Shown here: piece by piece, positions 38,551 to 52,182 of the stretch | How positions within the stretch are numbered: the first letter of the stretch is position 1 | Layout of the letters: each line of letters begins with the position of its first letter | DNA from: Limanda limanda | Lineage: Eukaryota > Chordata > Actinopteri > Pleuronectiformes > Pleuronectidae | Assembly (NCBI RefSeq): GCF_963576545.1 | Contig: NW_026870438.1 | Coordinates: 1,116,001-1,180,000, forward strand | Direction of reading: 5' to 3' | DNA: 64,000 nt | Translations under genes and position numbers: made by a program | The notes under the pieces: model-generated | Seen by the model: the letters and a program-made list of their open reading frames with translations, nothing else | Database searches by the model: none | Told to the model about the DNA's origin: nothing

Positions 38551-41500
38551 GAAGGTCGGAGAGACTTGCAAGTAGGCTCTACCCCCACTAAATGGGGTAG
38601 CGCGCATCGATCAGTACCATCCTTGAGCTTCTCCGACTTTCGGAAGGGTTAGGGTTAGGGTTAGGGATGAAAGCACATAGGAGAAAGAGATATTCTTGAA
38701 TAACTTTTTTTGTGAAGGTCGGAGAGACTTGGAAAGTGGTTGCATCTGGACTAATTTGGGTCCTGCGGATCGATTGGTACTATCCCCGAGCTTGTACGAC
38801 CTTCGGAAGAGGTCGACCGACGAAATTCCCCCAAATCTGAGGAGATATTCTTGAATAACTTTTTTTGTGAAGGTCGGAGAGACTTGCAAGTAGGCTCTAC
38901 CCCCACTAAATGGGGTAGCGCGCATCGATCAGTACCATCCTTGAGCTTCTCAGACTTTCGGAAGGGTTAGGGTTAGGGTTAGGGATGAAAGCACATAGGA
39001 GAAAGAGATATTCTTGAATAACTTTTTTTGTGAAGGTCGGAGAGACTTGCAAGTAGGCTCTACCCCCACTAAATGGGGTAGCGCGCATCGATCGGTACCA
39101 TCCTTGAGCTTCTCCGACTTTCGGAAGGGTTAGGGTTAGGGTTAGGGATGAAAGCACATAGGAGAAAGAGATATTCTTGAATAACTTTTTTTGTGAAGGT
39201 CGGAGAGACTTGGAAAGTGGTTGCATCTGGACTAATTTGGGTCCTGCGGATCGATTGGTACCATCCCCGAGCTTGTACGACCTTCGGAAGAGGTCGACCG
39301 ACGAAATTCCCCCAAATCTGAGGAGATATTCTTGAATAACTTTTTTTGTGAAGGTCGGAGAGACTTGCAAGTAGGCTCTACCCCCACTAAATGGGGTTGC
39401 GCGCATCGATCGGTACCATCCTTGAGCTTCTCCGACTTTCGGAAGGGTTAGGGTTAGGGTTAGGGATGAAAGCACATAGGAGAAAGAGATATTCTTGAAT
39501 AACTTTTTTTGTGAAGGTCGGAGAGACTTGCAAGTAGGCTCTACCCCCACTAAATGGGGTAGCGCGCATCGATCGGTACCATCCTTGAGCTTCTCCGACT
39601 TTCGGAAGGGTTAGGGTTAGGGTTAGGGATGAAAGCACATAGGAGAAAGAGATATTCTTGAATAACGTTTTTTGTGAAGGTCGGAGAGACTTGCAAGTAG
39701 GCTCTACCCCCACTAAATGGGGTAGCGCGCATCGATCGGTACCATCCTTGAGCTTCTCCGACTTTCGGAAGGGTTAGGGTTAGGGTTAGGGATGAAAGCA
39801 CATAGGAGAAAGAGATATTCTTGAATAACTTTTTTTGTGAAGGTCGGAGAGACTTGCAAGTAGGCTCTACCCCCACTAAATGGGGTAGCGCGCATCGATC
39901 AGTACCATCCTTGAGCTTCTCCGACTTTCGGAAGGGTTAGGGTTAGGGTTAGGGATGAAAGCACTTAGGAGAAAGAGATATTCTTGAATAACTTTTTTTG
40001 TGAAGGTCGGAGAGACTTGGAAAGTGGTTGCATCTGGACTAATTTGGGTCCTGCGGATCGATTGGTACCATCCCCGAGCTTGTACGACCTTCGGAAGAGG
40101 TCGACCGACGAAATTCCCCCAAATCTGAGGAGATATTCTTGAATAACTTTTTTTGTGAAGGTCGGAGAGACTTGCAAGTAGGCTCTACCCCCACTAAATG
40201 GGGTTGCGCGCATCGATCGGTACCATCCTTGAGCTTCTCCGACTTTCGGAAGGGTTAGGGTTAGGGTTAGGGATGAAAGCACATAGGAGAAAGAGATATT
40301 CTTGAATAACTTTTTTTGTGAAGGTCGGAGAGACTTGCAAGTAGGCTCTACCCCCACTAAATGGGGTAGCGCGCATCGATCGGTACCATCCTTGAGCTTC
40401 TCCGACTTTCGGAAGGGTTAGGGTTAGGGTTAGGGATGAAAGCACATAGGAGAAAGAGATATTCTTGAATAACTTTTTTTGTGAAGGTCGGAGAGACTTG
40501 CAAGTAGGCTCTACCCCCACTAAATGGGGTAGCGCGCATCGATCGGTACCATTCTTGAGCTTCTCCGATTTTCGGAAGGGTTAGGGTTAGGGTTAGGGAT
40601 GAAAGCACATAGGAGAAAGAGATATTCTTGAATAACTTTTTTTGTGAAGGTCTGAGAGACTTGGAAAGTGGTTGCATCTGGACTAATTTGGGTCCTGCGG
40701 ATCGATTGGTACCATCCCCGAGCTTGTACGACCTTCGGAAGAGGTCAACCGACGAAATTCCCCCAAATCTGAAGAGATATTCTTGAATAACTTTTTTTGT
40801 GAAGGTCGGAGAGACTTGCAAGTAGGCTCTACCCCCACTAAATGGGGTAGCGCGCATCGATCGGTACCATCCTTGAGCTTCTCCGACTTTCGGAAGGGTT
40901 AGGGTTAGGGTTAGGGATGAAAGCACATAGGAGAAAGAGATATTCTTGAATAACTTTTTTTGTGAAGGTCGGAGAGACTTGCAAGTAGGCTCTACCCCCA
41001 CTAAATGGGGTAGCGCGCATCGATCGGTACCATCCTTGAGCTTCTCCGACTTTCGGAAGGGTTAGGGTTAGGGATGAAAGCACATAGGAGAAAGAGATAT
41101 TCTTGAATAACTTTTTTTGTGAAGGTCGGAGAGACTTGGAAAGTGGTTGCATCTGGACTAATTTGGGTCCTGCGGATCGATTGGTACCATCCCCGAGCTT
41201 GTACGACCTTCGGAAGAGGTCGACCGACGAAATTCCCCCAAATCTGAGGAGATATTCTTGAATAACTTTTTTTGTGAAGGTCGGAGAGACTTGCAGGTAG
41301 GCTCTACCCCCACTAAATGGGGTAGCGCGCATCGATCGGTACCATCCTTGAGCTTCTCCGACTTTCGGAAGGGTTAGGGTTAGGGTTAGGGATGAAAGCA
41401 CATAGGAGAAAGAGATATTCTTGAATAACTTTTTTTGTGAAGGTCGGAGAGACTTGCAAGTAGGCTCTACCCCCACTAAATGGGGTAGCGCGCATCGATC

Positions 41501-42082
41501 GGTACCATCCTTGAGCTTCTCCGACTTTCGGAAGGGTTAGGGTTAGGGTTAGGGATGAAAGCACATAGGAGAAAGAGATATTCTTGAATAACTTTTTTTG
41601 TGAAGGTCGGAGAGACTTGGAAAGTGGTTGCATCTGGACTAATTTGGGTCCTGCGGATCGATTGGTACCATCCCCGAGCTTGTACGACCTTCGGAAGAGG
41701 TCGACCGACGAAATTCCCCCAAATCTGAGGAGATATTCTTGAATAACTTTTTTTGTGAAGGTCGGAGAGACTTGCAAGTAGGCTCTACCCCCACTAAATG
41801 GGGTAGCGCGCATCGATCGGTACCATCCTTGAGCTTCTCCGACTTTTGGAAGGGTTAGGGTTAGGGTTAGGGATGAAAGCACATAGGAGAAAGAGATATT
41901 CTTGAATAACTTTTTTTGTGAAGGTCGGAGAGACTTGCAAGTAGGCTCTACCCCCACTAAATGGGGTAGCGCGCATCGATCAGTACCATCCTTGAGCTTC
42001 TCCGACTTTCGGAAGGGTTAGGGTTAGGGTTAGGGATGAAAGCACATAGGAGAAAGAGATATTCTTGAATAACTTTTTTTGT
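38551..42082 (+). repeat. Irregular A/B stretch with many private variants
   Basis: Mixed A runs and single B, with no clear tandem higher-order repeat. Markers include GATCAGTACC in several A (near 38612, 38930, 39900 and 41980), a T-tract interruption AACGTTTTTTG near 39666, GCACTTAGG near 39964, a B with GGTCTGAGAG and CTGAAGAG (from 40638), and a short A at 40964. No gene or foreign insert is seen. Confidence 0.85.
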
Positions 42083-44006
42083 GAAGGTCGGAGAGACTTG
42101 CAAGTAGGCTCTACCCCCACTAAATGGGGTAGCGCGCATCGATCGGTACCATCTTTGAGCTTCTCCGACTTTCGGAAGGGTTAGGGTTAGGGTTAGGGAT
42201 GAAAGCACATAGGAGAAAGAGATATTCTTGAATAACTTTTTTTGTGAAGGTCGGAGAGACTTGCAAGTAGGCTCTACCCCCACTAAATGGGGTAGCGCGC
42301 ATCGATCGGTACCATCCTTGAGCTTCTCCGACTTTCGGAAGGGTTAGGGTTAGGGTTAGGGATGAAAGCACATAGGAGAAAGAGATATTCTTGAATAACT
42401 TTTTTTGTGAAGGTCGGAGAGACTTGGAAAGTGGTTGCATCTGGACTAATTTGGGTCCTGCGGATCGATTGGTACCATCCCCGAGCTTGTACGACCTTCG
42501 GAAGAGGTCGACCGACGAAATTCCCCCAAATCTGAGGAGATATTCTTGAATAACTTTTTTTGTGAAGGTCGGAGAGACTTGCAAGTAGGCTCTACCCCCA
42601 CTAAATGGGGTAGCGCGCATCGATCGGTACCATCCTTGAGCTTCTCCGACTTTCGGAAGGGTTAGGGTTAGGGTTAGGGATGAAAGCACATAGGAGAAAG
42701 AGATATTCTTGAATAACTTTTTTTGTGAAGGTCGGAGAGACTTGCAAGTAGGCTCTACCCCCACTAAATGGGGTAGCGCGCATCGATCGGTACCATCCTT
42801 GAGCTTCTCCGACTTTCGGAAGGGTTAGGGTTAGGGTTAGGGATGAAAGCACATAGGAGAAAGAGATATTCTTGAATAACTTTTTTTGTGAAGGTCGGAG
42901 AGACTTGGAAAGTGGTTGCATCTGGACTAATTTGGGTCCTGCGGATCGATTGGTACCATCCCCGAGCTTGTACGACCTTCGGAAGAGGTCGACCGACGAA
43001 ATTCCCCCAAATCTGAGGAGATATTCTTGAATAACTTTTTTTGTGAAGGTCGGAGAGACTTGCAAGTAGGCTCTACCCCCACTAAATGGGGTAGCGCGCA
43101 TCGATCGGTACCATCCTTGAGCTTCTCCGACTTTCGGAAGGGTTAGGGTTAGGGTTAGGGATGAAAGCACATAGGAGAAAGAGATATTCTTGAATAACTT
43201 TTTTTGTGAAGGTCGGAGAGACTTGCAAGTAGGCTCTACCCCCACTAAATGGGGTAGCGCGCATCGATCGGTACCATCCTTGAGCTTCTCCGACTTTCGG
43301 AAGGGTTAGGGTTAGGGTTAGGGATGAAAGCACATAGGAGAAAGAGATATTCTTGAATAACTTTTTTTGTGAAGGTCGGAGAGACTTGGAAAGTGGTTGC
43401 ATCTGGACTAATTTGGGTCCTGCGGATCGATTGGTACCATCCCCGAGCTTGTACGACCTTCGGAAGAGGTCGACCGACGAAATTCCCCCAAATCTGAGGA
43501 GATATTCTTGAATAACTTTTTTTGTGAAGGTCGGAGAGACTTGCAAGTAGGCTCTACCCCCACTAAATGGGGTAGCGCGCATCGATCGGTACCATCCTTG
43601 AGCTTCTCCGACTTTCGGAAGGGTTAGGGTTAGGGTTAGGGATGAAAGCACATAGGAGAAAGAGATATTCTTGAATAACTTTTTTTGTGAAGGTCGGAGA
43701 GACTTGCAAGTAGGCTCTACCCCCACTAAATGGGGTAGCGCGCATCGATCGGTACCATCCTTGAGCTTCTCCGACTTTCGGAAGGGTTAGGGTTAGGGTT
43801 AGGGATGAAAGCACATAGGAGAAAGAGATATTCTTGAATAACTTTTTTTGTGAAGGTCGGAGAGACTTGGAAAGTGGTTGCATCTGGACTAATTTGGGTC
43901 CTGCGGATCGATTGGTACCATCCCCGAGCTTGTACGACCTTCGGAAGAGGTCGACCGACGAAATTCCCCCAAATCTGAGGAGATATTCTTGAATAACTTT
44001 TTTTGT
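42083..44006 (+). repeat. 481-bp AAB higher-order repeat, four tandem copies
   Basis: Four AAB trimers in strict register (42083, 42564, 43045 and 43526). They are nearly identical, suggesting recent local expansion. Further right the order changes to AAB with a GGGGTTG A and then AB dimers (44170-45123). AAB is also the commonest spacing between B elsewhere in the window. Confidence 0.9.
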
Positions 44007-45280
44007 GAAGGTCGGAGAGACTTGCAAGTAGGCTCTACCCCCACTAAATGGGGTTGCGCGCATCGATCGGTACCATCCTTGAGCTTCTCCGACTTTCGGA
44101 AGGGTTAGGGTTAGGGTTAGGGATGAAAGCACATAGGAGAAACAGATATTCTTGAATAACTTTTTTTGTGAAGGTCGGAGAGACTTGCAAGTAGGCTCTA
44201 CCCCCACTAAATGGGGTAGCGCGCATCGATCGGTACCATCCTTGAGCTTCTCCGACTTTCGGAAGGGTTAGGGTAAGGGTTAGGGATGAAAGCACATAGG
44301 AGAAAGAGATATTCTTGAATAACTTTTTTTGTGAAGGTCGGAGAGACTTGGAAAGTGGTTGCATCTGGACTAATTTGGGTCCTGCAGATCGATTGGTACC
44401 ATCCCCGAGCTTGTACGACCTTCGGAAGAGGTCGACCGACGAAATTCCCCCAAATCTGAGGAGATATTCTTGAATAACTTTTTTTGTGAAGGTCGGAGAG
44501 ACTTGCAAGTCGGCTCTACCCCCACTAAATGGGGTAGCGCGCATCGATCGGTACCATCCTTGAGCTTCTCCGACTTTCGGAAGGGTTAGGGTTAGGGTTA
44601 GGGATGAAAGCACATAGGAGAAAGAGATATTCTTGAATAACTTTTTTTGTGAAGGTCGGAGAGACTTGGAAAGTGGTTGCATCTGGACTAATTTGGGTCC
44701 TGCGGATCGATTGGTACCATCCCCGAGCTTGTACGACCTTCGGAAGAGGTCGACCGACGAAATTCCCCCAAATCTGAGGAGATATTCTTGAATAACTTTT
44801 TTTGTGAAGGTCGGAGAGACTTGCAAGTAGGCTCTACCCCCACTAAATGGGGTAGCTCGCATCGATCGGTACCATCCTTGAGCTTCTCCGACTTTCGGAA
44901 GGGTTAGGGTTAGGGTTAGGGATGAAAGCACATAGGAGAAAGAGATATTCTTGAATAACTTTTTTTGTGAAGGTCGGAGAGACTTGGAAAGTGGTTGCAT
45001 CTGGACTAATTTGGGTCCTGCGGATCGATTGGTACCATCCCCGAGCTTGTACGACCTTTGGAAGAGGTCGACCGACGAAATTCCCCCAAATCTGAGGAGA
45101 TATTCTTGAATAACTTTTTTTGTGAAGGTCGGAGAGACTTGCAAGTAGGCTCTACCCCCACTAAATGGGGTAGCGCGCATCGATCGGTACCATCCTTGAG
45201 CTTCTCCGACTTTCGGAAGGGTTAGGGTTAGGGATGAAAGCACATAGGAGAAAGAGATATTCTTGAATAACTTTTTTTGT

Positions 45281-46250
45281 GAAGGTCGGAGAGACTTGCA
45301 AGTAGGCTCTACCCCCACTAAATGGGGTAGCGCGCATCGATCGGTACCATCCTTGAGCTTCTCCGACTTTCGGAAGGGTTAGGGTTAGGGTTAGGGATGA
45401 AAGCACATAGGAGAAAGAGATATTCTTGAATAACTTTTTTTGTGAAGGTTGGAGAGACTTGCAAGTAGGCTCTACCCCCACTAAATGGGGTAGCGCACAT
45501 CGATCGGTACCATCCTTGAGCTTCTCCGACTTTCGGAAGGGTTAGGGTTAGGGTTAGGGATGAAAGCACATAGGAGAAAGAGATATTCTTGAATAACTTT
45601 TTTTGTGAAGGTCGGAGAGACTTGGAAAGTGGTTGCATCTGGACTAATTTGGGTCCTGCGGATCGATTGGTACCATCCCCGAGCTTGTACGACCTTCGGA
45701 AGAGGTCGACCAACGAAATTCCCCCAAATCTGAGGAGATATTCTTGAATAACTTTTTTTGTGAAGGTCGGAGAGACTTGCAAGTAGGCTCTACCCCCACT
45801 AAATGGGGTAGTGCGCATCGATCGGTACCATCCTTGAGCTTCTCCGACTTTCGGAAGGGTTAGGGTTAGGGTTAGGGATGAAAGCACATAGGAGAAAGAG
45901 ATATTCTTGAATAACTTTTTTTGTGAAGGTCGGAGAGACTTGCAAGTAGGCTCTACCCCCACTAAATGGGGTAGCGCGCATCGATCGGTACCATCCTTGA
46001 GCTTCTCCGACTTTTGGAAGGGTTAGGGTTAGGGTTAGGGATGAAAGCACATAGGAGAAAGAGATATTCTTGAATAACTTTTTTTGTGAAGGTCGGAGAG
46101 ACTTGCAAGTAGGCTCTACCCCCACTAAATGGGGTAGCGCACATCGATCGGTACCATCCTTGAGCTTCTCCGACTTTCGGAAGGGTTAGGGTTAGGGTTA
46201 GGGATGAAAGCACATAGGAGAAAGAGATATTCTTGAATAACTTTTTTTGT
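45281..46250 (+). repeat. Variant block repeated at +7,700 bp, copy 2
   Basis: Matches 37581-38550 in monomer order and in five marker changes. A private GGTTGGAG change lies near 45450 and also appears near 47207. Between the two copies the array is organised differently (481-bp AAB repeats), so this is a dispersed rather than adjacent duplicate. Confidence 0.88.
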
Positions 46251-47363
46251 GAAGGTCGGAGAGACTTGCAAGTAGGCTCTACCCCCACTAAATGGGGTAG
46301 CGCACATCGATCGGTACCATCCTTGAGCTTCTCCGACTTTCGGAAGGGTTAGGGTTAGGGTTAGGGATGAAAGCACATAGGAGAAAGAGATATTCTTGAA
46401 TAACTTTTTTTGTGAAGGTCGGAGAGACTTGGAAAGTGGTTGCATCTGGACTAATTTGGGTCCTGCGGATCGATTGGTACCATCCCCGAGCTTGTACGAC
46501 CTTTGGAAGAGGTCGACCGACGAAATTCCCCCAAATCTGAGGAGATATTCTTGAATAACTTTTTTTGTGAAGGTCGGAGAGACTTGCAAGTAGGCTCTAC
46601 CCCCACTAAATGGGGTAGCGCGCATCGATCGGTACCATCCTTGAGCTTCTCCGACTTTCGGAAGGGTTAGGGTTAGGGATGAAAGCACATAGGAGAAAGA
46701 GATATTCTTGAATAACTTTTTTTGTGAAGGTCGGAGAGACTTGGAAAGTGGTTGCATCTGGACTAATTTGGGTCCTGCGGATCGATTGGTACCATCCCCG
46801 AGCTTGTACGACCTTTGGAAGAGGTCGACCGACGAAATTCCCCCAAATCTGAGGAGATATTCTTGAATAACTTTTTTTGTGAAGGTCGGAGAGACTTGCA
46901 AGTAGGCTCTACCCCCACTAAATGGGGTAGCGCGCATCGATCGGTACCATCCTTGAGCTTCTCCGACTTTCGGAAGGGTTAGGGTTAGGGATGAAAGCAC
47001 ATAGGAGAAAGAGATATTCTTGAATAACTTTTTTTGTGAAGGTCGGAGAGACTTGCAAGTAGGCTCTACCCCCACTAAATGGGGTAGCGCGCATCGATCG
47101 GTACCATCCTTGAGCTTCTCCGACTTTCGGAAGGGTTAGGGTTAGGGTTAGGGATGAAAGCACATAGGAGAAAGAGATATTCTTGAATAACTTTTTTTGT
47201 GAAGGTTGGAGAGACTTGCAAGTAGGCTCTACCCCCACTAAATGGGGTAGCGCGCATCGATCGGTACCATCCTTGAGCTTCTCCGACTTTCGGAAGGGTT
47301 AGGGTTAGGGTTAGGGATGAAAGCACATAGGAGAAAGAGATATTCTTGAATAACTTTTTTTGT

Positions 47364-48006
47364 GAAGGTCGGAGAGACTTGGAAAGTGGTTGCATCTGGA
47401 CTAATTTGGGTCCTGCGGATCGATTGGTACCATCCCCGAGCTTGTACGACCTTCGGAAGAGGTCGACCAACGAAATTCCCCCAAATCTGAGGAGATATTC
47501 TTGAATAACTTTTTTTGTGAAGGTCGGAGAGACTTGCAAGTAGGCTCTACCCCCACTAAATGGGGTAGTGCGCATCGATCGGTACCATCCTTGAGCTTCT
47601 CCGACTTTCGGAAGGGTTAGGGTTAGGGTTAGGGATGAAAGCACATAGGAGAAAGAGATATTCTTGAATAACTTTTTTGTGAAGGTCGGAGAGACTTGCA
47701 AGTAGGCTCTACCCCCACTAAATGGGGTAGCGCGCATCGATCGGTACCATCCTTGAGCTTCTCCGACTTTTGGAAGGGTTAGGGTTAGGGTTAGGGATGA
47801 AAGCACATAGGAGAAAGAGATATTCTTGAATAACTTTTTTTGTGAAGGTCGGAGAGACTTGCAAGTAGGCTCTACCCCCACTAAATGGGGTAGCGCACAT
47901 CGATCGGTACCATCCTTGAGCTTCTCCGACTTTCGGAAGGGTTAGGGTTAGGGTTAGGGATGAAAGCACATAGGAGAAAGAGATATTCTTGAATAACTTT
48001 TTTTGT
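47364..48006 (+). repeat. Four-monomer variant cassette (one of five)
   Basis: B with GACCAACG (47364-47518), then A with TGCGCAT (47519-47680), A with CTTTTGG and A with GCGCACAT. The same order occurs at 37907, 45607 and 49289, and its three A recur at 53620 after a different B. This copy is marked by a T6 tract in place of T7 at the end of its first A, making that monomer 162 bp and joining two minus-strand open frames into a chance 268-codon frame. Confidence 0.88.
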
Positions 48007-48481
48007 GAAGGTCGGAGAGACTTGCAAGTAGGCTCTACCCCCACTAAATGGGGTAGCGCGCATCGATCGGTACCATCCTTGAGCTTCTCCGACTTTCGGA
48101 AGGGTTAGGGTTAGGGTTAGGGATGAAAGCACATAGGAGAAAGAGATATTCTTGAATAACTTTTTTTGTGAAGGTCGGAGAGACTTGGAAAGTGGTTGCA
48201 TCTGGACTAATTTGGGTCCTGCGGATCGATTGGTACCATCCCCGAGCTTGTACGACCTTTGGAAGAGGTCGACCGACGAAATTCCCCCAAATCTGAGGAG
48301 ATATTCTTGAATAACTTTTTTTGTGAAGGTCGGAGAGACTTGCAAGTAGGCTCTACCCCCACTAAATGGGGTAGCGCGCATCGATCGGTACCATCCTTGA
48401 GCTTCTCCGACTTTCGGAAGGGTTAGGGTTAGGGATGAAAGCACATAGGAGAAAGAGATATTCTTGAATAACTTTTTTTGT

Positions 48482-49443
48482 GAAGGTCGGAGAGACTTGC
48501 AAGTAGGCTCTACCCCCACTAAATGGGGTAGCGCGCATCGATCGGTACCATCCTTGAGCTTCTCCGACTTTCGGAAGGGTTAGGGTTAGGGTTAGGGATG
48601 AAAGCACATAGGAGAAAGAGATATTCTTGAATAACTTTTTTTGTGAAGGTCGGAGAGACTTGCAAGTAGGCTCTACCCCCACTAAATGGGGTAGCGCGCA
48701 TCGATCGGTACCATCCTTGAGCTTCTCCGACTTTCGGAAGGGTTAGGGTTAGGGTTAGGGATGAAAGCACATAGGAGAAAGAGATATTCTTGAATAACTT
48801 TTTTTGTGAAGGTCGGAGAGACTTGGAAAGTGGTTGCATCTGGACTAATTTGGGTCCTGCGGATCGATTGGTACCATCCCCGAGCTTGTACGACCTTCGG
48901 AAGAGGTCGACCAACGAAATTCCCCCAAATCTGAGGAGATATTCTTGAATAACTTTTTTTGTGAAGGTCGGAGAGACTTGCACGTAGGCTCTACCCCCAC
49001 TAAATGGGGTAGTGCGCATCGATCGGTACCATCCTTGAGCTTCTCCGACTTTCGGAAGGGTTAGGGTTAGGGTTAGGGATGAAAGCACATAGGAGAAAGA
49101 GATATTCTTGAATAACTTTTTTTGTGAAGGTCGGAGAGACTTGCAAGTAGGCTCTACCCCCACTAAATGGGGTAGCGCGCATCGATCGGTACCATCCTTG
49201 AGCTTCTCCGACTTTCGGAAGGGTTAGGGTTAGGGTTAGGGATGAAAGCACATAGGAGAAAGAGATATTCTTGAATAACTTTTTTTGTGAAGGTCGGAGA
49301 GACTTGGAAAGTGGTTGCATCTGGACTAATTTGGGTCCTGCGGATCGATTGGTACCATCCCCGAGCTTGTACGACCTTCGGAAGAGGTCGACCAACGAAA
49401 TTCCCCCAAATCTGAGGAGATATTCTTGAATAACTTTTTTTGT
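48482..49443 (+). repeat. Two AAB trimers sharing the GACCAACG B variant
   Basis: AAB at 48482-48962 and 48963-49443. Both B carry GACCAACG, and the A following each B carries TGCGCAT, so a 481-bp unit was duplicated within the variant-cassette lineage. GCACGTAGG near 48983 is a private change. Confidence 0.85.
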
Positions 49444-52182
49444 GAAGGTCGGAGAGACTTGCAAGTAGGCTCTACCCCCACTAAATGGGGTAGTGCGCAT
49501 CGATCGGTACCATCCTTGAGCTTCTCCGACTTTCGGAAGGGTTAGGGTTAGGGTTAGGGATGAAAGCACATAGGAGAAAGAGATATTCTTGAATAACTTT
49601 TTTTGTGAAGGTCGGAGAGACTTGCAAGTAGGCTCTACCCCCACTAAATGGGGTAGCGCGCATCGATCGGTACCATCCTTGAGCTTCTCCGACTTTTGGA
49701 AGGGTTAGGGTTAGGGTTAGGGATGAAAGCACATAGGAGAAAGAGATATTCTTGAATAACTTTTTTTGTGAAGGTCGGAGAGACTTGCAAGTAGGCTCTA
49801 CCCCCACTAAATGGGGTAGCGCACATCGATCGGTACCATCCTTGAGCTTCTCCGACTTTCGGAAGGGTTAGGGTTAGGGTTAGGGATGAAAGCACATAGG
49901 AGAAAGAGATATTCTTGAATAACTTTTTTTGTGAAGGTCGGAGAGACTTGCAAGTAGGCTCTACCCCCACTAAATGGGGTAGCGCGCATCGATCAGTACC
50001 ATCCTTGAGCTTCTCCGACTTTCGGAAGGGTTAGGGTTAGGGTTAGGGATGAAAGCACATAGGAGAAAGAGATATTCTTGAATAACTTTTTTTGTGAAGG
50101 TCGGAGAGACTTGCAAGTAGGCTCTACCCCCACTAAATGGGGTAGCGCGCATCGATCGGTACCATCCTTGAGCTTCTCCGACTTTCGGAAGGGTTAGGGT
50201 TAGGGTTAGGGATGAAAGCACATAGGAGAAAGAGATATTCTTGAATAACTTTTTTTGTGAAGGTCGGAGAGACTTGGAAAGTGGTTGCATCTGGACTAAT
50301 TTGGGTCCTGCGGATCGATTGGTACCATCCCCGAGCTTGTACGACCTTCGGAAGAGGTCGACCGACGAAATTCCCCCAAATCTGAGGAGATATTCTTGAA
50401 TAACTTTTTTTGTGAAGGTCGGAGAGACTTGCAAGTAGGCTCTACCCCCACTAAATGGGGTAGCGCGCATCGATCGGTACCATCCTTGAGCTTCTCCGAC
50501 TTTCGGAAGGGTTAGGGTTAGGGTTAGGGATGAAAGCACATAGGAGAAAGAGATATTCTTGAATAACTTTTTTTGTGAAGGTCGGAGAGACTTGCAAGTA
50601 GGCTCTACCCCCACTAAATGGGGTAGCGCGCATCGATCGGTACCATCCTTGAGCTTCTCCGACTTTCGGAAGGGTTAGGGTTAGGGTTAGGGATGAAAGC
50701 ACATAGGAGAAAGAAATATTCTTGAATAACTTTTTTTGTGAAGGTCGGAGAGACTTGGAAAGTGGTTGCATCTGGACTAATTTGGGTCCTGCAGATCGAT
50801 TGGTACCATCCCCGAGCTTGTACGACCTTCGGAAGAGGTCGACCGACGAAATTCCCCCAAATCTGAGGAGATATTCTTGAATAACTTTTTTTGTGAAGGT
50901 CGGAGAGACTTGCAAGTAGGCTCTACCCCCACTAAATGGGGTTGCGCGCATCGATCGGTACCATCCTTGAGCTTCTCCGACTTTCGGAAGGGTTAGGGTT
51001 AGGGTTAGGGATGAAAGCACATAGGAGAAAGAGATATTCTTGAATAACTTTTTTTGTGAAGGTCGGAGAGACTTGCAAGTAGGCTCTACCCCCACTAAAT
51101 GGGGTAGCGCGCATCGATCGGTACCATCCTTGAGCTTCTCCGACTTTCGGAAGGGTTAGGGTTAGGGTTAGGGATGAAAGCACATAGGAGAAAGAGATAT
51201 TCTTGAATAACTTTTTTTGTGAAGGTCGGAGAGACTTGCAAGTAGGCTCTACCCCCACTAAATGGGGTAGCGCGCATCGATCGGTACCATCCTTGAGCTT
51301 CTCCGACTTTCGGAAGGGTTAGGGTTAGGGTTAGGGATGAAAGCACATAGGAGAAAGAGATATTCTTGAATAACTTTTTTTGTGAAGGTCTGAGAGACTT
51401 GGAAAGTGGTTGCATCTGGACTAATTTGGGTCCTGCAGATCGATTGGTACCATCCCCGAGCTTGTACGACCTTCGGAAGAGGTCGACCGACGAAATTCCC
51501 CCAAATCTGAAGAGATATTCTTGAATAACTTTTTTTGTGAAGGTCGGAGAGACTTGCAAGTAGGCTCTACCCCCACTAAATGGGGTAGCGCGCATCGATC
51601 GGTACCATCCTTGAGCTTCTCCGACTTTCGGAAGGGTTAGGGTTAGGGTTAGGGATGAAAGCACATAGGAGAAAGAGATATTCTTGAATAACTTTTTTTG
51701 TGAAGGTCGGAGAGACTTGCAAGTAGGCTCTACCCCCACTAAATGGGGTAGCGCGCATCGATCGGTACCATCCTTGAGCTTCTCCGACTTTCGGAAGGGT
51801 TAGGGTTAGGGTTAGGGATGAAAGCACATAGGAGAAAGAGATATTCTTGAATAACCTTTTTTGTGAAGGTCGGAGAGACTTGGAAAGTGGTTGCATCTGG
51901 ACTAATTTGGGTCCTGCGGATCGATTGGTACCATCCCCGAGCTTGTACGACCTTCGGAAGAGGTCGACCGACGAAATTCCCCCAAATCTGAGGAGATATT
52001 CTTGAATAACTTTTTTTGTGAAGGTCGGAGAGACTTGCAAGTAGGCTCTACCCCCACTAAATGGGGTAGCGCGCATCGATCGGTACCATCTTTGAGCTTC
52101 TCCGACTTTCGGAAGGGTTAGGGTTAGGGTTAGGGATGAAAGCACATAGGAGAAAGAGATATTCTTGAATAACTTTTTTTGT
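49444..52182 (+). repeat. 4,176-bp-offset duplication, copy 1
   Basis: Monomer order and variants match 53620-56358: TGCGCAT, CTTTTGG, GCGCACAT and GATCAGTACC in successive A, a GGGGTTG A after the second B, a B with GGTCTGAGAG (from 51384), AATAACC before a T6 tract near 51856, and CATCTTTGAG near 52091. AGAAATATT near 50715 is private to this copy. Similarity breaks down at the B starting at 52183. Confidence 0.9.
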
